Assembly: GCA_022577435.1 (NCBI GenBank)
Contig: JAKOON010000007.1
Coordinates: forward strand, 14,530,426 to 14,594,425
Direction: 5' to 3'
DNA length: 64,000 bases
Origin: Embiotoca jacksoni
Lineage: Eukaryota; Chordata; Actinopteri; Embiotocidae
Positions 23,030 to 33,856 of the stretch are shown in pieces. Each line of letters starts with the position of its first letter. Position 1 is the first letter of the stretch. The notes under the pieces were generated by a model. It ran no database searches. It saw nothing but the letters and a program-made list of their open reading frames with translations, and was not told the origin of the DNA. A program made the position numbers and the translations under genes.

Positions 23030-26000
23030 GCCACATAGCGATGCACCAACAACACACCTGACCACTCTTCATTTTAAGACCAACACACCCATGGGAGGAA
23101 AAGCATGCAAAAGTACATTTGCTATTTCAAAAATGTGACAACTGTGTCAGTTTGAAACCAGCAAAGACATTCATGTTGTGTTTGGCATTACAGCACCCAG
23201 TGTAAATTCAATGTAATAACATTTACTGTATTTGAGTTCCTAAGAAAAGCACTGACTTTGGCTACATTTATAATTTAGACAATGTTTTGCATTGCGTTCA
23301 TTTTTTTCTAATTATCCATTTGCGTAATTGGTCACAAGATCAAGGATTATAGGCAACCTTAATCAGAATATAGTATTGGAGAATTTAGGAGATATTCTTT
23401 ATCCTGGTACAAATATTATAATCACAGTGTTTAACTGTATCAATTTTGAATCCAATTAAGTTGAGGTGAAGAGAATTGTTATTTGTGGATGTTATTTTTA
23501 ATTCTTAATTATTATTATTATTTTTACTGCCATAGCTATAGGAATGTGTGCGTGTTTGTGTTATCTTTTTCTTCCTGCTGGGAACTCCTCAAATATATCT
23601 GCAGATCCATTAAATCCAGGAGGGACAGAATGGCTTTCCCCAATAAAGTGATTTTACTCCTGTTCCTAAAAATAGCACCAAAAGTTCACCACTCCATAAG
23701 GACTAATATCATACCCTCCATAAATATAGACTTTTAGCCTACATTATCCTGTACGAAGCCAAGGAGTTGAGGAGTTGCATCATTATCCCAAAACCAGATA
23801 ACTGTACGTGCAGGATTAACTCGACTTCTATGAAGCTCAGTTGTTGAAGGGCATTTTAATAAACTGAAACTGTAAAAGAGACAGTTGACTTCACTTGCTT
23901 ATTTATTGTAAGTCATTAAAAAACCTCCCACATGTAAATTGACATAAAAGTGATAGGTTTAAGTATTGATTGCCACCTTGCAATCATCACCTGACAAAAC
24001 TAGCCAATGGCACTTTATCAAGTGAGCAGTGGGAAATGACTGCGTGCTCTCAAGAGGAATTTAGGGATTAACTCTCCTTTATGTGGGAAGATAAAAGACA
24101 GGCTGGATTAGAAGAGAAATGATTAATGTAGAGTTGTGCATGGACAAAGACCAATACATATTCAATTATAATCCCCCAGTCTATAATCAAGATAACAAAT
24201 GCCAAAACTGAACTTGGAGGTGGAGGCAGAAGAGGAGGGAAAACATAAATATAAATCAAGGTAAAACTGCATCTTTATATGTCTGTGTTTGTTCTTGTTT
24301 GATTTATATTATTTCTGTGTGATATAATTAGAACATTATACCTTCAGAGGGAGGATATTTTATTCAAAGAAAAAAAACTAAACATTCTTGCTAGTGCTTT
24401 TCTTTTCTTCCTATAAAAATTCAGCAAAATTGTTAAACCATCCTGATCTAATTATTTTTTATCTCACAATCAATGAAGATAGTGGACAACAATCTGAATA
24501 GCCACACTCATTACATATGTGATATTTGCTTTGAAGTGTGTTTTTCCTCAAGGTTTAACTTCATACAAGTGGAGTTCATGTTGTTAGCTGAGGTAGTGTT
24601 TCTTTAAGGCTCACTGCAACTACAAAACAAATTCAAAAGGGTCAGTCAAAAAGGTCACTTGTTACCTTTAATTTGTATGTTTGTTTGTCTATAAATGTAG
24701 TTCTTTTAAGGGATTAATAGAATAATATGTAATTAATTATAATAACCTCAGTCTTTAAGCTTATCAGACACACTCATGACTAATTTACCTTATTCATTAA
24801 TGTGTCCATTACCTAAAATGAAACAATATCAGCATTTTGCTGGAATTTGGTTTAAATACACGAATGGTTCTGCCAGAGGAAAACCAGCACAGATAAAAGC
24901 ACACGTGTGCACTGGAGGTCACCAGCAAACAAATATGTATAAACACTGAAAAGTAGACTATTGTTGGTGAATCCTTGTCACAGGATTTCAAAGAAGCACC
25001 TGAGCAGAGGGCAGCAGGAATTAACGGAGCAGTGAAAGCTGAACAGAAAGATATAGAAGAGTGACATTAAATGGGCAGGATTTTTACACAATCATGGCGT
25101 GTAGTTTTATTTGGAGCCGAGTCATATATTCACATGTAGTCTGGCTAATAAGGGAGAGCTGAGAAATTGTGTGCATACTTAACGAGGCTGAGCTGGTATG
25201 TTGGTAAATTAAGCTGTAAAGTCTTGTGATATAGTCATTAGAGGGCACTCTAACATTGTGCGAGGCAGCAAATTGAAACCTGCTTTAATGAATAAATGAC
25301 CCGGTTTGTTTATATTTGACAGCACAGGTGATTAAAGGAGTTAATAAAGAAGGTGCAGTCATTAAGTCAGGACATTATTTCCTTCTTAAATATTGCCTTA
25401 CACTTTCCAGGGTGAAGTACTGTACTCCAATCATGAAACTGTGGCATTGATGAAGAGATATTTTGTTCTTATCTTGAGCGGTTTGGCCACGACAAAGTAA
25501 GAGAAGCTCGCCCTCTGAATACCAAAGAAAAGGGTAAAATGAGGATAGATAACCAATTAGCGAGATGGAGAGAGAGAGAGCGCACGAGTCTCTAAAGACA
25601 GTTTACGGGGCGCCCAGGGTTCCTCCTGCCTCCAATTTGCAAGTAATGTGCAGGAGATGGTGGAAGACATGTTCATAGATGTTGCTGCTATGGACCCCTG
25701 CTGACACAAAACAATCCCTTGCTGAGGGAGATTAGGTGTCGTTGGAGAATTAAATATCAGACTTGGTTGTTGTTTGCTTTTCTGTTTACTCTCCTCCCTC
25801 CCTCTCGGTCTGTGATTCACAAGCTGACCTACATGACATAATAATAGTGTCTGGGGAAGAAAAAAAAAAAAAGTCCTTTTGGTCGTTTTCAAATTGGAAG
25901 TGCGTCTGCAGCACCAAGCTAGAATCAGCATGGAGCTGGTGTAATGTGGTTGAATCATGCAGAAATATATTGCTTTATTCTTTAGTCTGTGCTACTAAAT

Positions 26001-26031
26001 CAATCTAAGGTAGGATTGCATGCGTGCTTGC
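23030..26031. other. Non-coding stretch, part enhancer-like
   Basis: No gene is supported. The part at 25060-25380 is low in simple repeats and rich in homeodomain-type TAAT/ATTA strings, a texture often seen in conserved non-coding DNA. The 133-codon minus-strand frame at 25557-25958 includes a poly-Phe run from an A tract and matches no family I know. Confidence 0.45.
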
Positions 26032-26035
26032 TTGC

Positions 26036-26103
<68 letters not shown>
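26032..26103. repeat. (TG)n microsatellite
   Basis: About 33 TG units lie at 26037-26100. They are preceded by CTTG/CTTG units (26027-26037) and followed by CGTGCGTCTG. Confidence 0.97.
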
Positions 26104-26104
<1 letters not shown>

Positions 26105-27257
26105 CGTCTGCTTGTGTGTTTGCACGCTGGTGAATGCTTACACGTGCACTGTGAAATTAACAGCTGTGGGCTATGATCATCCACAGTAAAAAGAAACAAG
26201 ACAAAGGAAAATCAAGCACACAAAAGAAGAAAAAACAGCCTTCAGTTGTGCTTTGACTTTTCTGCCTCAAAACCAGTGACCCCAATCCCGGTCGCCAAAA
26301 GATGGGAAACACATCAGTCATACTGACTCTCATTTGTAAGTCCTCATTATCCCTAATTCACTTAACATTTTCTCTCAGCTTGGACATCACCACCAGTGGA
26401 ATTTCATGCTGTATTGATAATGCTAGTTAGTCACAGTGATATTAAAACACACTCCCTAAACTGCTCTTTAGTGACCTTTTATGTTGTCAGCAAATTTGAC
26501 ATTTTGTTGCGCTGAACCAGAACTGGCTGTCAAATGGCAGCATTGACACGGCAAATACAAATGACATGTGAAGACAGTGATGTATGACAAGTGACATGTA
26601 TGGATATGATCTCCGTCTTATAAAGGACAGGAATGGCCTAAGGGAGCAGATTTGAAAACATAGGAGGGGATGAATCAAGGCTTTCATTGATAGTGGTCCA
26701 ACTGGGCGTGAGAGTGAAGGAATTTAAGAATCGCTCACGTCAGGCCGTTCACCTCGAACGTCGGAGGTGAGTACACACTAATTGTAGTAATCTAGTGCTG
26801 CCGCTAATCACGGTTAAGGAGTTTGCCCTTTTATCAGCATGGACTGGATGTCATGAGGACTCGATGACCCTGGCACCTTCAGATCAAGCTGCACAAGTGA
26901 ACAAATGGGAGACAGCATGATACAATGGGGCAATCTACCACTCAAGGGCATTTCACTTCTAGTCACTTTTAGCCTTTCACAGAGTATGGTAGGTTTTTTT
27001 CAGCTGAAGTATATAGTGTTCAAATAAAATTGCAATTTAAGTGGTTCAGTAATGGTTTTGTGCTTTAGGGTGCAGTGTCCTGTACATGTAGAAGTAGCAC
27101 AACATGTGTTTGGTGGGTAAATCACAAAAATGTAAAAGAAAATTGAAGACGAGTCTATTAGTCGGGCATTGTATACTGAGCAATTACAAATGTGATTTAC
27201 AGCATTAGAAGCCACCACCACTTTCTAATTAAATGTGAGAATAAAGTTACTTTTGTT
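26104..27257. other. Non-coding stretch
   Basis: No gene or repeat family is recognised. Short minus-strand frames (26487-26687, 27000-27221) lack domains. Confidence 0.45.
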
Positions 27258-27261
27258 TTAA

Positions 27262-27767
27262 AGGTCCCATATACTTCTGGTGTGCATAGAAATATATGTT
27301 TGTTGTTTTAAAAATCATCTCAAAGAAGTTTTACATCTCTCTTGAGCAGCTCCGTGGAGCTTTATCCAGAACAAGCTATTTGGTGTCCGTGTCTTTAAGT
27401 CCCTCCCTTCTGATCGGCTGACTATTTTCTGAGTTACACAAGCCCAGGCCTATCACAGGGTGTCTTTGGGCTTTTAGCTTATTAGCTTTGTAACAGAGGC
27501 ACCACTCTGTATTTTTTTTCCCACATAAATGGTTGTAAAGTGAAATCTGTTGAGAGCAGACATATGACATGAGCAAGAGTTTGTGACATCACACTAACAG
27601 GAAGTCCAAACGTCTCATCCAGACAGGAGAGCAGCTGAATTCAGTCTGTGTGTATTTCTTTCTGGAGAGTTATGACATTTTCACAATATTTAAATAGCAC
27701 CAAGACCTGCTCTATAATATAAAAAAAAAAAAAGAAATGGCAGTCTGAATTCAAAGAATATTGGACT
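27262..27767. mobile_element. TTAA-flanked non-autonomous DNA element
   Basis: The 506-bp element starts AGGTCCCATATAC and ends GAATATTGGACT. The reversed right end AGTCCAATATTC pairs with the left end apart from small differences. TTAA lies immediately outside both ends (27258-27261 and 27768-27771), the target site of piggyBac-type and Kolobok-type transposons. The interior has no transposase. A 'GGTCCCATAT...' repeat of this size is very common in teleosts. Which TTAA-using superfamily mobilised it cannot be told from the sequence. Confidence 0.65.
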
Positions 27768-27857
27768 TTAAAAGCTGTATTACTTGATCTTGTTGCCACA
27801 TGGGTGCAGTGGAACAAGCTGTAAAAACAAGATTACTATATTGTGTTAAATAAAGTC

Positions 27858-28580
27858 TGTCAGGATCCAAAAGCAACACAAAATAAGAAGTAGGAATTAA
27901 TTTTAGTCGAAGAAAAGTGTTTCTCACAAGCTGCCCACGTTTACATTTCAAAATATGGGAGATTTTTTTACTGAGGAAAAGTTAAGCTTATATTTTCTTA
28001 AATTTGTTGTCCTGCCCTTCCATTTTCATAACAGCTAAGGTAGCTGACTGATTCATTGGATTGTGGGTTGCCAGGTTGCAGTGACAGATGTAGTGTTTGG
28101 ATTGCGTGTTTAGATTGTGGTACATAAACATCTGGCAAACTGAGTAAGGTCAGACAAACATGTGTATGATGATCATGCATAATAAAGTTTGAGGGCCATG
28201 CAAATGATGGGAATTTTCTGAGTGTTGACTGTCTAGGATTCATGCAAGGTCAAAAACAGGCAGGAAATACAACCAGTTTATAAAACACTAAAGAGCTGAT
28301 ATACAGAGTGTAAAGATAATCTGGCAAAAGGTGGATAGTGGTATAAGTACTGAGTGGACTAATCAGGGAAGTGGATGCAGGTGTGCAGGTAGGCGGGAAG
28401 ATCATGTGGAAGTGGCCGCGTCCAAAATGTCAGGGGAGTAAGTGAGTGGAAATAAACACTGGCAGAGCAAATGAAAGCGTGAACTGGACAATGAAAACTG
28501 AGGTTGGTTCGTATGTTACCAGAATCATAAGGAAATAAGGGAGGAATTTAAACTGTGGCAACATAAGGAGACACTCCATT
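27858..28580. mobile_element. Possible LTR remnant of another Gypsy family
   Basis: It begins TGTCAGGATCC at 27858, the start string also used by the LTRs at 22090-23029 and 61416-61630 when those are read on the minus strand. The part at 28240-28500 is a purine-rich, G-rich run (for example GGATGCAGGTGTGCAGGTAG near 28372) like the antisense of teleost Gypsy LTR sequence. I could not fix the far border or find a target-site duplication, and the two clues point to opposite orientations, so this is only a candidate. Confidence 0.25.
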
Positions 28581-30716
28581 AGTTAAAGCATAATGCAGAC
28601 CATAAACAGCACAATGTAGTTTCATAGTTTCACAAGTGTGAATGATTTTGAGTCTTAAATGACAAGTATGGCAGCTGCCAGATAAACGTCTATAGCAGAC
28701 TTATTTGGGATTTTCAGTAACTGTTTGCTGTTTCACTTCTACATAAATTATGGGTTTGATTAGATATCTTCCATTAAACTCTTCTCCATGAAATGAGACA
28801 TATGCTTTGTCTGTCTTTATTGCCCATCTACAGTAAAACACCTGTGTTTTATCATAGAGCTAACTAAGAGGGGAAAAAGGACAGAACTCACACCCAAGCT
28901 AATTCTGCACTTTAGTTCATTTCAGAGCTGGCTTTGTAAGTGGGGCAGTGCAAGATGTGGATTGAGAAATCATGTGTCTTTTCTACTGTGATGAGGTGCT
29001 GTGAGAGCAGGAAATAGGGGTTACCCGTCAGCCTGACTTCTTCACTCGCAGTAACCCCAATTCACAATATTATTACAGTTGAGGTCAGAGTGAGCAGAAA
29101 CACAATGTAAGAAGAGAGGGACACATGACCATACAATGAGCATCTGAGAGAGCCAGAGAGCGGCAGAAATATGGAGAGACAATGTGAGAAGGTGTATCAG
29201 TGTGTGTGCCATGCAAGTCATCGCAAAACTCCACTGTGAAAAAAGTGCAGCGGTGCAGACCATGCTCTTTTAACTTGTTTGATGTTGTTCTCTGGACCAG
29301 AAACATCTAAGAACAAGAGCCTGTCTCAGTGTCACAGTGAATATATACCACCTACTTCCAGCCCGCCTCCCATGCTTGTTGCTCCTTAATCCATGTTCTC
29401 AGTTTCTGCAGTTTCCAATAGCAACTAGCTGAACTAAAAGAGATTTTTGAGTTGATAGATTATTATGAAAGATATCTTTTCTCCCCTCTGCTCCATCTAC
29501 CTCTGTAGATCATTGTGGAAGATGGTGCACATTTGTACTCTCAAGCTCACTGAGTTTCTTAGAGAGGAGAGAGCTGTGCGTGTGGAAGGGGAGGGAGGGA
29601 GGGGAGGCAGACTGTTGCACATGTCTGTTGCCATGGGGATTCTGGCGCAGTGACTATGCAGTAATGCGACTGCGGGAATGGAGGATTTGTTTTCGCAAGG
29701 GAGGCTCCAGCAAAAAAAATTGGAGTGTGCATGAGCTGGCACCTCAGCCACCAATTATATGGAGGGGGCATTTATTTTAGAAAGAGAGTTAGCGAGGCTT
29801 TACTTAGACTGGGAGCAAGGTGCTGCCTCAGAGACCGTTGATGTTTTCATACTGCCTCACCGTCCAGATTAAATTAAGGATCGCCACCACCTGAATGGTT
29901 AGGAGAAAAATACAATTCAATAAGGGGAAGACAATGGAGAGCTAATGGAGGCTTCATAATTGCATGTTCCCAAGATAAACGTGTTAATCAAAAACAAAGC
30001 CTGCATAGAAAACAGTAATTTACTGTTCGAGGAGAGGAGGCTGCTTGGAATATTGCCGATATAATCACTGGCACAGATGAATTAATTGTAATTAATAATA
30101 AATAAACTCTGTCCTTAATTTGCATATTATGAAAGTTAACATTCTGGCTTTTGTACTATTGGAAATGGCCTTAACTCTTATGTTGAATGTCACACTTCAC
30201 AGTTCATAATAACTTATGTACGGGCAATATTTTAATGATAACAACATCGTGTCTTTGGAGCCCTCGAATCTAATTTTGACATCAGGCACCACGGATCAAC
30301 ATGTTTATCTTTAAAATTGCAATAACAGTTTTCACACATTTTGAACGTGGTGACACAGGAACAGTTATGTGAGACTTTTTGATTTGTAGAAAAAACATGA
30401 AAAACTGAACAATGCATTCAACACTATTCCGAAAATCCATTTAGATTCCTGGGAGACGTCTTATGAGCGTTTGTTAGCTGGAGGCAGGATTCCTAAAATT
30501 TGTAGTGGATGTGTAGTGTCAGATTCAAAATGCAGAACACATATTTGTCAATGGCATATTTAAGCTGAGACAAAGACTTACCTTATCACTAGTTATGCTG
30601 TAGATGCATAAGGACATATAGCATATCAATTCCTGCTTCACCATCAGGTCTAGACCCACTGATTACAATGAAATCATAACAAGTACATACAAAATGTACT
30701 CAAAAGTATCATTTAA
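28581..30716. other. Non-coding stretch, part enhancer-like
   Basis: No gene is supported. Sequence at 29860-30180 is free of simple repeats and dense in TAATTA-type sites and one ATTTGCATAT octamer-like site, which suggests a conserved non-coding element. A purine-rich run (AGGGGAGGGAGGGAGGGG, 29587-29604) gives rise to overlapping short frames at 29465-29780 that I regard as chance. Confidence 0.4.
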
Positions 30717-31056
30717 GCAGAGGAAGTATTCAGACGTTTACTTAAGTGAAAGTAGCAATACTTCAATAAAAACTCAGGGAAAACCCCAAGTGTTATTAGC
30801 AACGTACTTAAAATATTGAAAATAAAACAAATCATATATATCATATATATGACCAAATGTTAACTGTTCTATGATGTTGATTATTTTTCACTGATGCATT
30901 TTAAGTGTATGTGGTATTTTACTTTTGCATTTGTTCAAGGTAAAGTAAATTTAAAGTCTTTCATATGCTGCAGAGTAGTTGAATCATTAACACTCAATCA
31001 TTAGATTTGTACTTCAGTACAGTACTGAAATACATATACTTAGTTACATTTCTACT
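30717..31056. mobile_element. MITE-like teleost repeat, degenerate
   Basis: It opens with GGAAGTATTCAGACGTTTAC then TTAAGTGAAAGTAGCAATAC (30722-30761). It closes with GTACTTCAGTACAGTACTGA and TACTTAGTTACATTTCTACT (31010-31054). The ends are partly complementary (ACTTAAGT/AGTAC text). I recognise this as a very abundant non-autonomous repeat in teleost genomes, here decayed and shortened. The superfamily is uncertain. Confidence 0.55.
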
Positions 31057-32282
31057 CTGAATTTAAAGTGTGTGTTTCATGCTCATTCCTAAATTGCCGG
31101 TGGTTGTCAGGGATAATTTATTTCCGTGCAGCTCTCACAGATAACATCAACATTAAAATAACTATAAAAAGCTATATTTAGGCATGTTGGCAGCCTATGG
31201 TTAAGACACAATATATAATCACAGCATCCTTTGTTTCATTCTCCATGTCATCTTTACTCGTCTTCTTTCCATGATTACTGTTTACTTATGAAGGGCTGAG
31301 GCCAAAGTATAAAATATATAATAACTGGAAACAGTGGGTAAAAGAGGAACTAATAGTTTAACTATTTATTATTTTTACTGTTCAGTATGTTTCTTATTAA
31401 ACTCCATTATGTATGGAGGCCTTTTGAAGTGTAATACTTAGCCTAACCCTTTTAAAAAGGCATCATTGCCTTTTGACCCTTTCAGTGGGCACGGTAAGAT
31501 TCAGTTTGTCCTTCGGAGTAGGAAGAAAAAAGGAACTTTTTAATTAGAACAGAAACTTCACTTTGATGCTAATGTGCATTAACCCTGAAAATAATCACAG
31601 TCACGATCAATGCTTTTTGAACAAAAATATATATTTTTTTAGGCTTATGAAAACATCAAGAAGAAAGATTTTGTGAAACTTTAAATAGAATAAACAACAA
31701 TGAAACTTAAATATCTATTTAGAGCTTCTCTCTCAAAGCTGTATTCTGCTTCATCTCCCAATGATGTGGGTATGTGGTTGTGGTATGAACAGATGTGATT
31801 GACAGTGGTCTCACAATATATGCAAATAACCCCACATCACACATTTTAATTCAAATGCTGCTGCAGTAAATCCAGATTGAAGTGCGTGACGTTACCTTTT
31901 TCCTCTGAGTCCACCCACTTCAAACCAACATGGCAGAAACAAAAACACAAACATCAACACTGCTCTGACTTGAGCGGGAAATATTTTGTTCATGAAAGAC
32001 CAAATTGCTGCTAATGAGAAGCACATTTGGAGGCTTTCAGACACAGGTTTCTTCTGATAGTTTTTTTTAAACAATATCACAAGAAAGGGTGTGCTTTAAC
32101 TTCAATGATGCTTGCGGACCTCGGCCCAATCGCCTCGGACCACATGACTGTCGTGCCAATAAAGATGTTAAAGCACACCCACAAGTGCAATATTGCAATT
32201 ATACAACAAGTTATCAACTAAATACAATATGGAATGAAAATGTAAACATGTTGTGGAGCACTTCGCTTTCAAATTATACAAC
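31057..32282. other. Non-coding stretch with a small inverted repeat
   Basis: No gene is supported. At 32087-32100 and 32167-32180 a 14-bp exact inverted repeat (GGGTGTGCTTTAAC) encloses 66 bp that are GC-richer than the surroundings. Confidence 0.45.
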
Positions 32283-33856
32283 TTTTTGTTAGTGTGATCT
32301 CCGTTTCTATGGGAAGAAATGGGGTATGATTAACAATGGGAAAACAATCAGTCGTGTCAGTAGACTCTTAGTGTTAGGCCCAATACTTTTCACTTTGTAC
32401 ATGCTTCCATTAGGACATATCATCAGGAAGCACTGCATAAACTTACATTGTTATGCAGATGACACGCAGCTATATCTTTCTATAAAACCAGATGAAACAA
32501 ATCAGTTAGTAAATCTTGAAGAATGTCTGAAAGACATGAAGGCCTGGAGGACCAACAATTTCCTACTTCTAAATTCTGACCGAAGGGAAGTTATTGTACT
32601 TGGCCCTAAACACCTCAGAAACTCTTTCTCTAATCACTTAGGCCGATGACATTGTCTTGGCCTCCAGCACCACTGTGAGGAACCTTGGAGTTATCTTTGA
32701 AGATAATTTGTCCTTTAGCCACCTTATAAAGCAAGTCTCCATGACTGCCTTCTTTCATCTACGTAATATTAATAAAATCAGGAAAATCCTGCCTCAGCAT
32801 GATTCAGAAAATCTAATTTATGCATTTGTTACTTCCAGACTGGATTATTGTAATTCCTTGTTGTTAGGATGTCCAAATTACTGATGGGATTTAGCAAGAG
32901 AGATCATATTTCTGATGTTTTAGCTTCTCTTCATTGGTTTCCTGTTAAATCATGAATATAATTTTAAATTCTCCTGCTGACTTACAAAGCTCGTCATGAC
33001 CAGGCTCAACCTTATCTCAGATATCTCAGAACCAGATCATCCTGACAGAGCACTTCGCTCTCAGAACGCTGGCCTGCTTGTGGTTCCCAGAGTTTCCAAA
33101 AGTAGAATAGGAGGCAGAGCCTTCAGTTTTCAGGCTCCTCTCCTGTGGAACCAGCTCCCAGTTTGTGTTCGAGGGGCAGAAACCCTCTCTAGCTTTAAGG
33201 TTAGACTCAACACTTTCCTTTTTGATAAAGCTTATAGTTAGGTCTGGCTCAGGTGGCCCTGTACCATCCCTTAGTTATGCTGTTATAGGCCGAGGCTGCT
33301 GGGGGACCTTGTTATGCACTGAGCTTCTTTCCTCTCACTCTTTCACTCTCTATAACTCATATCTCACCATCACATCTCATTAAGTTCATGCTTTTTCTCC
33401 CCCATAGATTTTGCTTATAGTCTGTTGCCTCCATTTAGTTCCCTCGCTCGCATAGTTTCTGTTCTTTTTTTTGCAGATGTCCCGGCTGCTGAGCTGCATG
33501 TCTCTGCTCTGCGATTGTCAGCCCCACCAACTGTTTATGTTTTGGATCTCTATGCTGTCCTTTTCGCTCTCTGCTCTCCCCTCACGCCAACCGGTTGAGG
33601 CAGATGGCTGCCCACCTCTGAGCCTGGTTCTGTCGGAGGTTTCTTCCTAAGAGGGAGTATTTCCTTCCCTTTGTTGGAGGTTTTTCTCCCTTAAAGAGGA
33701 GTTTTTCTCTCCTAGCTTATGTGGGAATTGTTGAATTGTTGAGTTTCTCAGTATAATGCTGTAAAGTTCTGCTGTGAGGACTTTAATGTGTTAAGTGCCA
33801 TGAAATAACCTGTGTTGCGATTTGGCGCTATATAAATAAAACAAAATTGAATTGAA
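32283..33856 (+). mobile_element. 5'-truncated LINE, Rex1/Babar-like (CR1/L2 group)
   Basis: This is the 3' third of a non-LTR retrotransposon: reverse transcriptase remains (32326-33241), a 3' untranslated region of about 600 bases, and a terminus GCGCTATATAAATAAAACAA followed by ATTGAATTGAATTG (33831-33860). The tail of 5-bp ATTGA units is typical of target-primed reverse transcription in this group. The endonuclease domain and the first half of the reverse transcriptase are missing, as expected for 5' truncation. A related terminus occurs on the minus strand at 6990-7500. Family assignment is from the tail and protein motifs, so Rex1 against L2 is not settled. Confidence 0.88.
32326..33241 (+). 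pseudogene. Broken LINE reverse transcriptase
   Basis: Three fragments follow each other. The first (32326-32649) includes VLGPILF (block 4) and then CYADDTQLYL with the catalytic YADD at 32452-32463. The second (32657-32884, shifted frame) includes the NLGVIFEDNLSF and SRLDYCNSLL blocks. The third (32996-33241) includes GGRAFSFQAPLLWNQLP and ends FKVRLNTFLF, the usual C-terminus. A frameshift separates the first two. Between the second and third, stop codons occur and a block of roughly 15-20 residues usually found after GCPN is missing. It cannot give a working enzyme. Confidence 0.9.

Noticed and set aside
22647..23072. Frames of 101-111 codons within the LTR
   Set aside because: They lie inside the solo LTR, overlap on both strands and carry no protein motif.
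25557..25958. 133-codon minus-strand frame
   Set aside because: Includes a Phe run from an A tract (25860-25872) and no domain. The region near 25600-25700 is somewhat GC-richer but shows no convincing splice pair.
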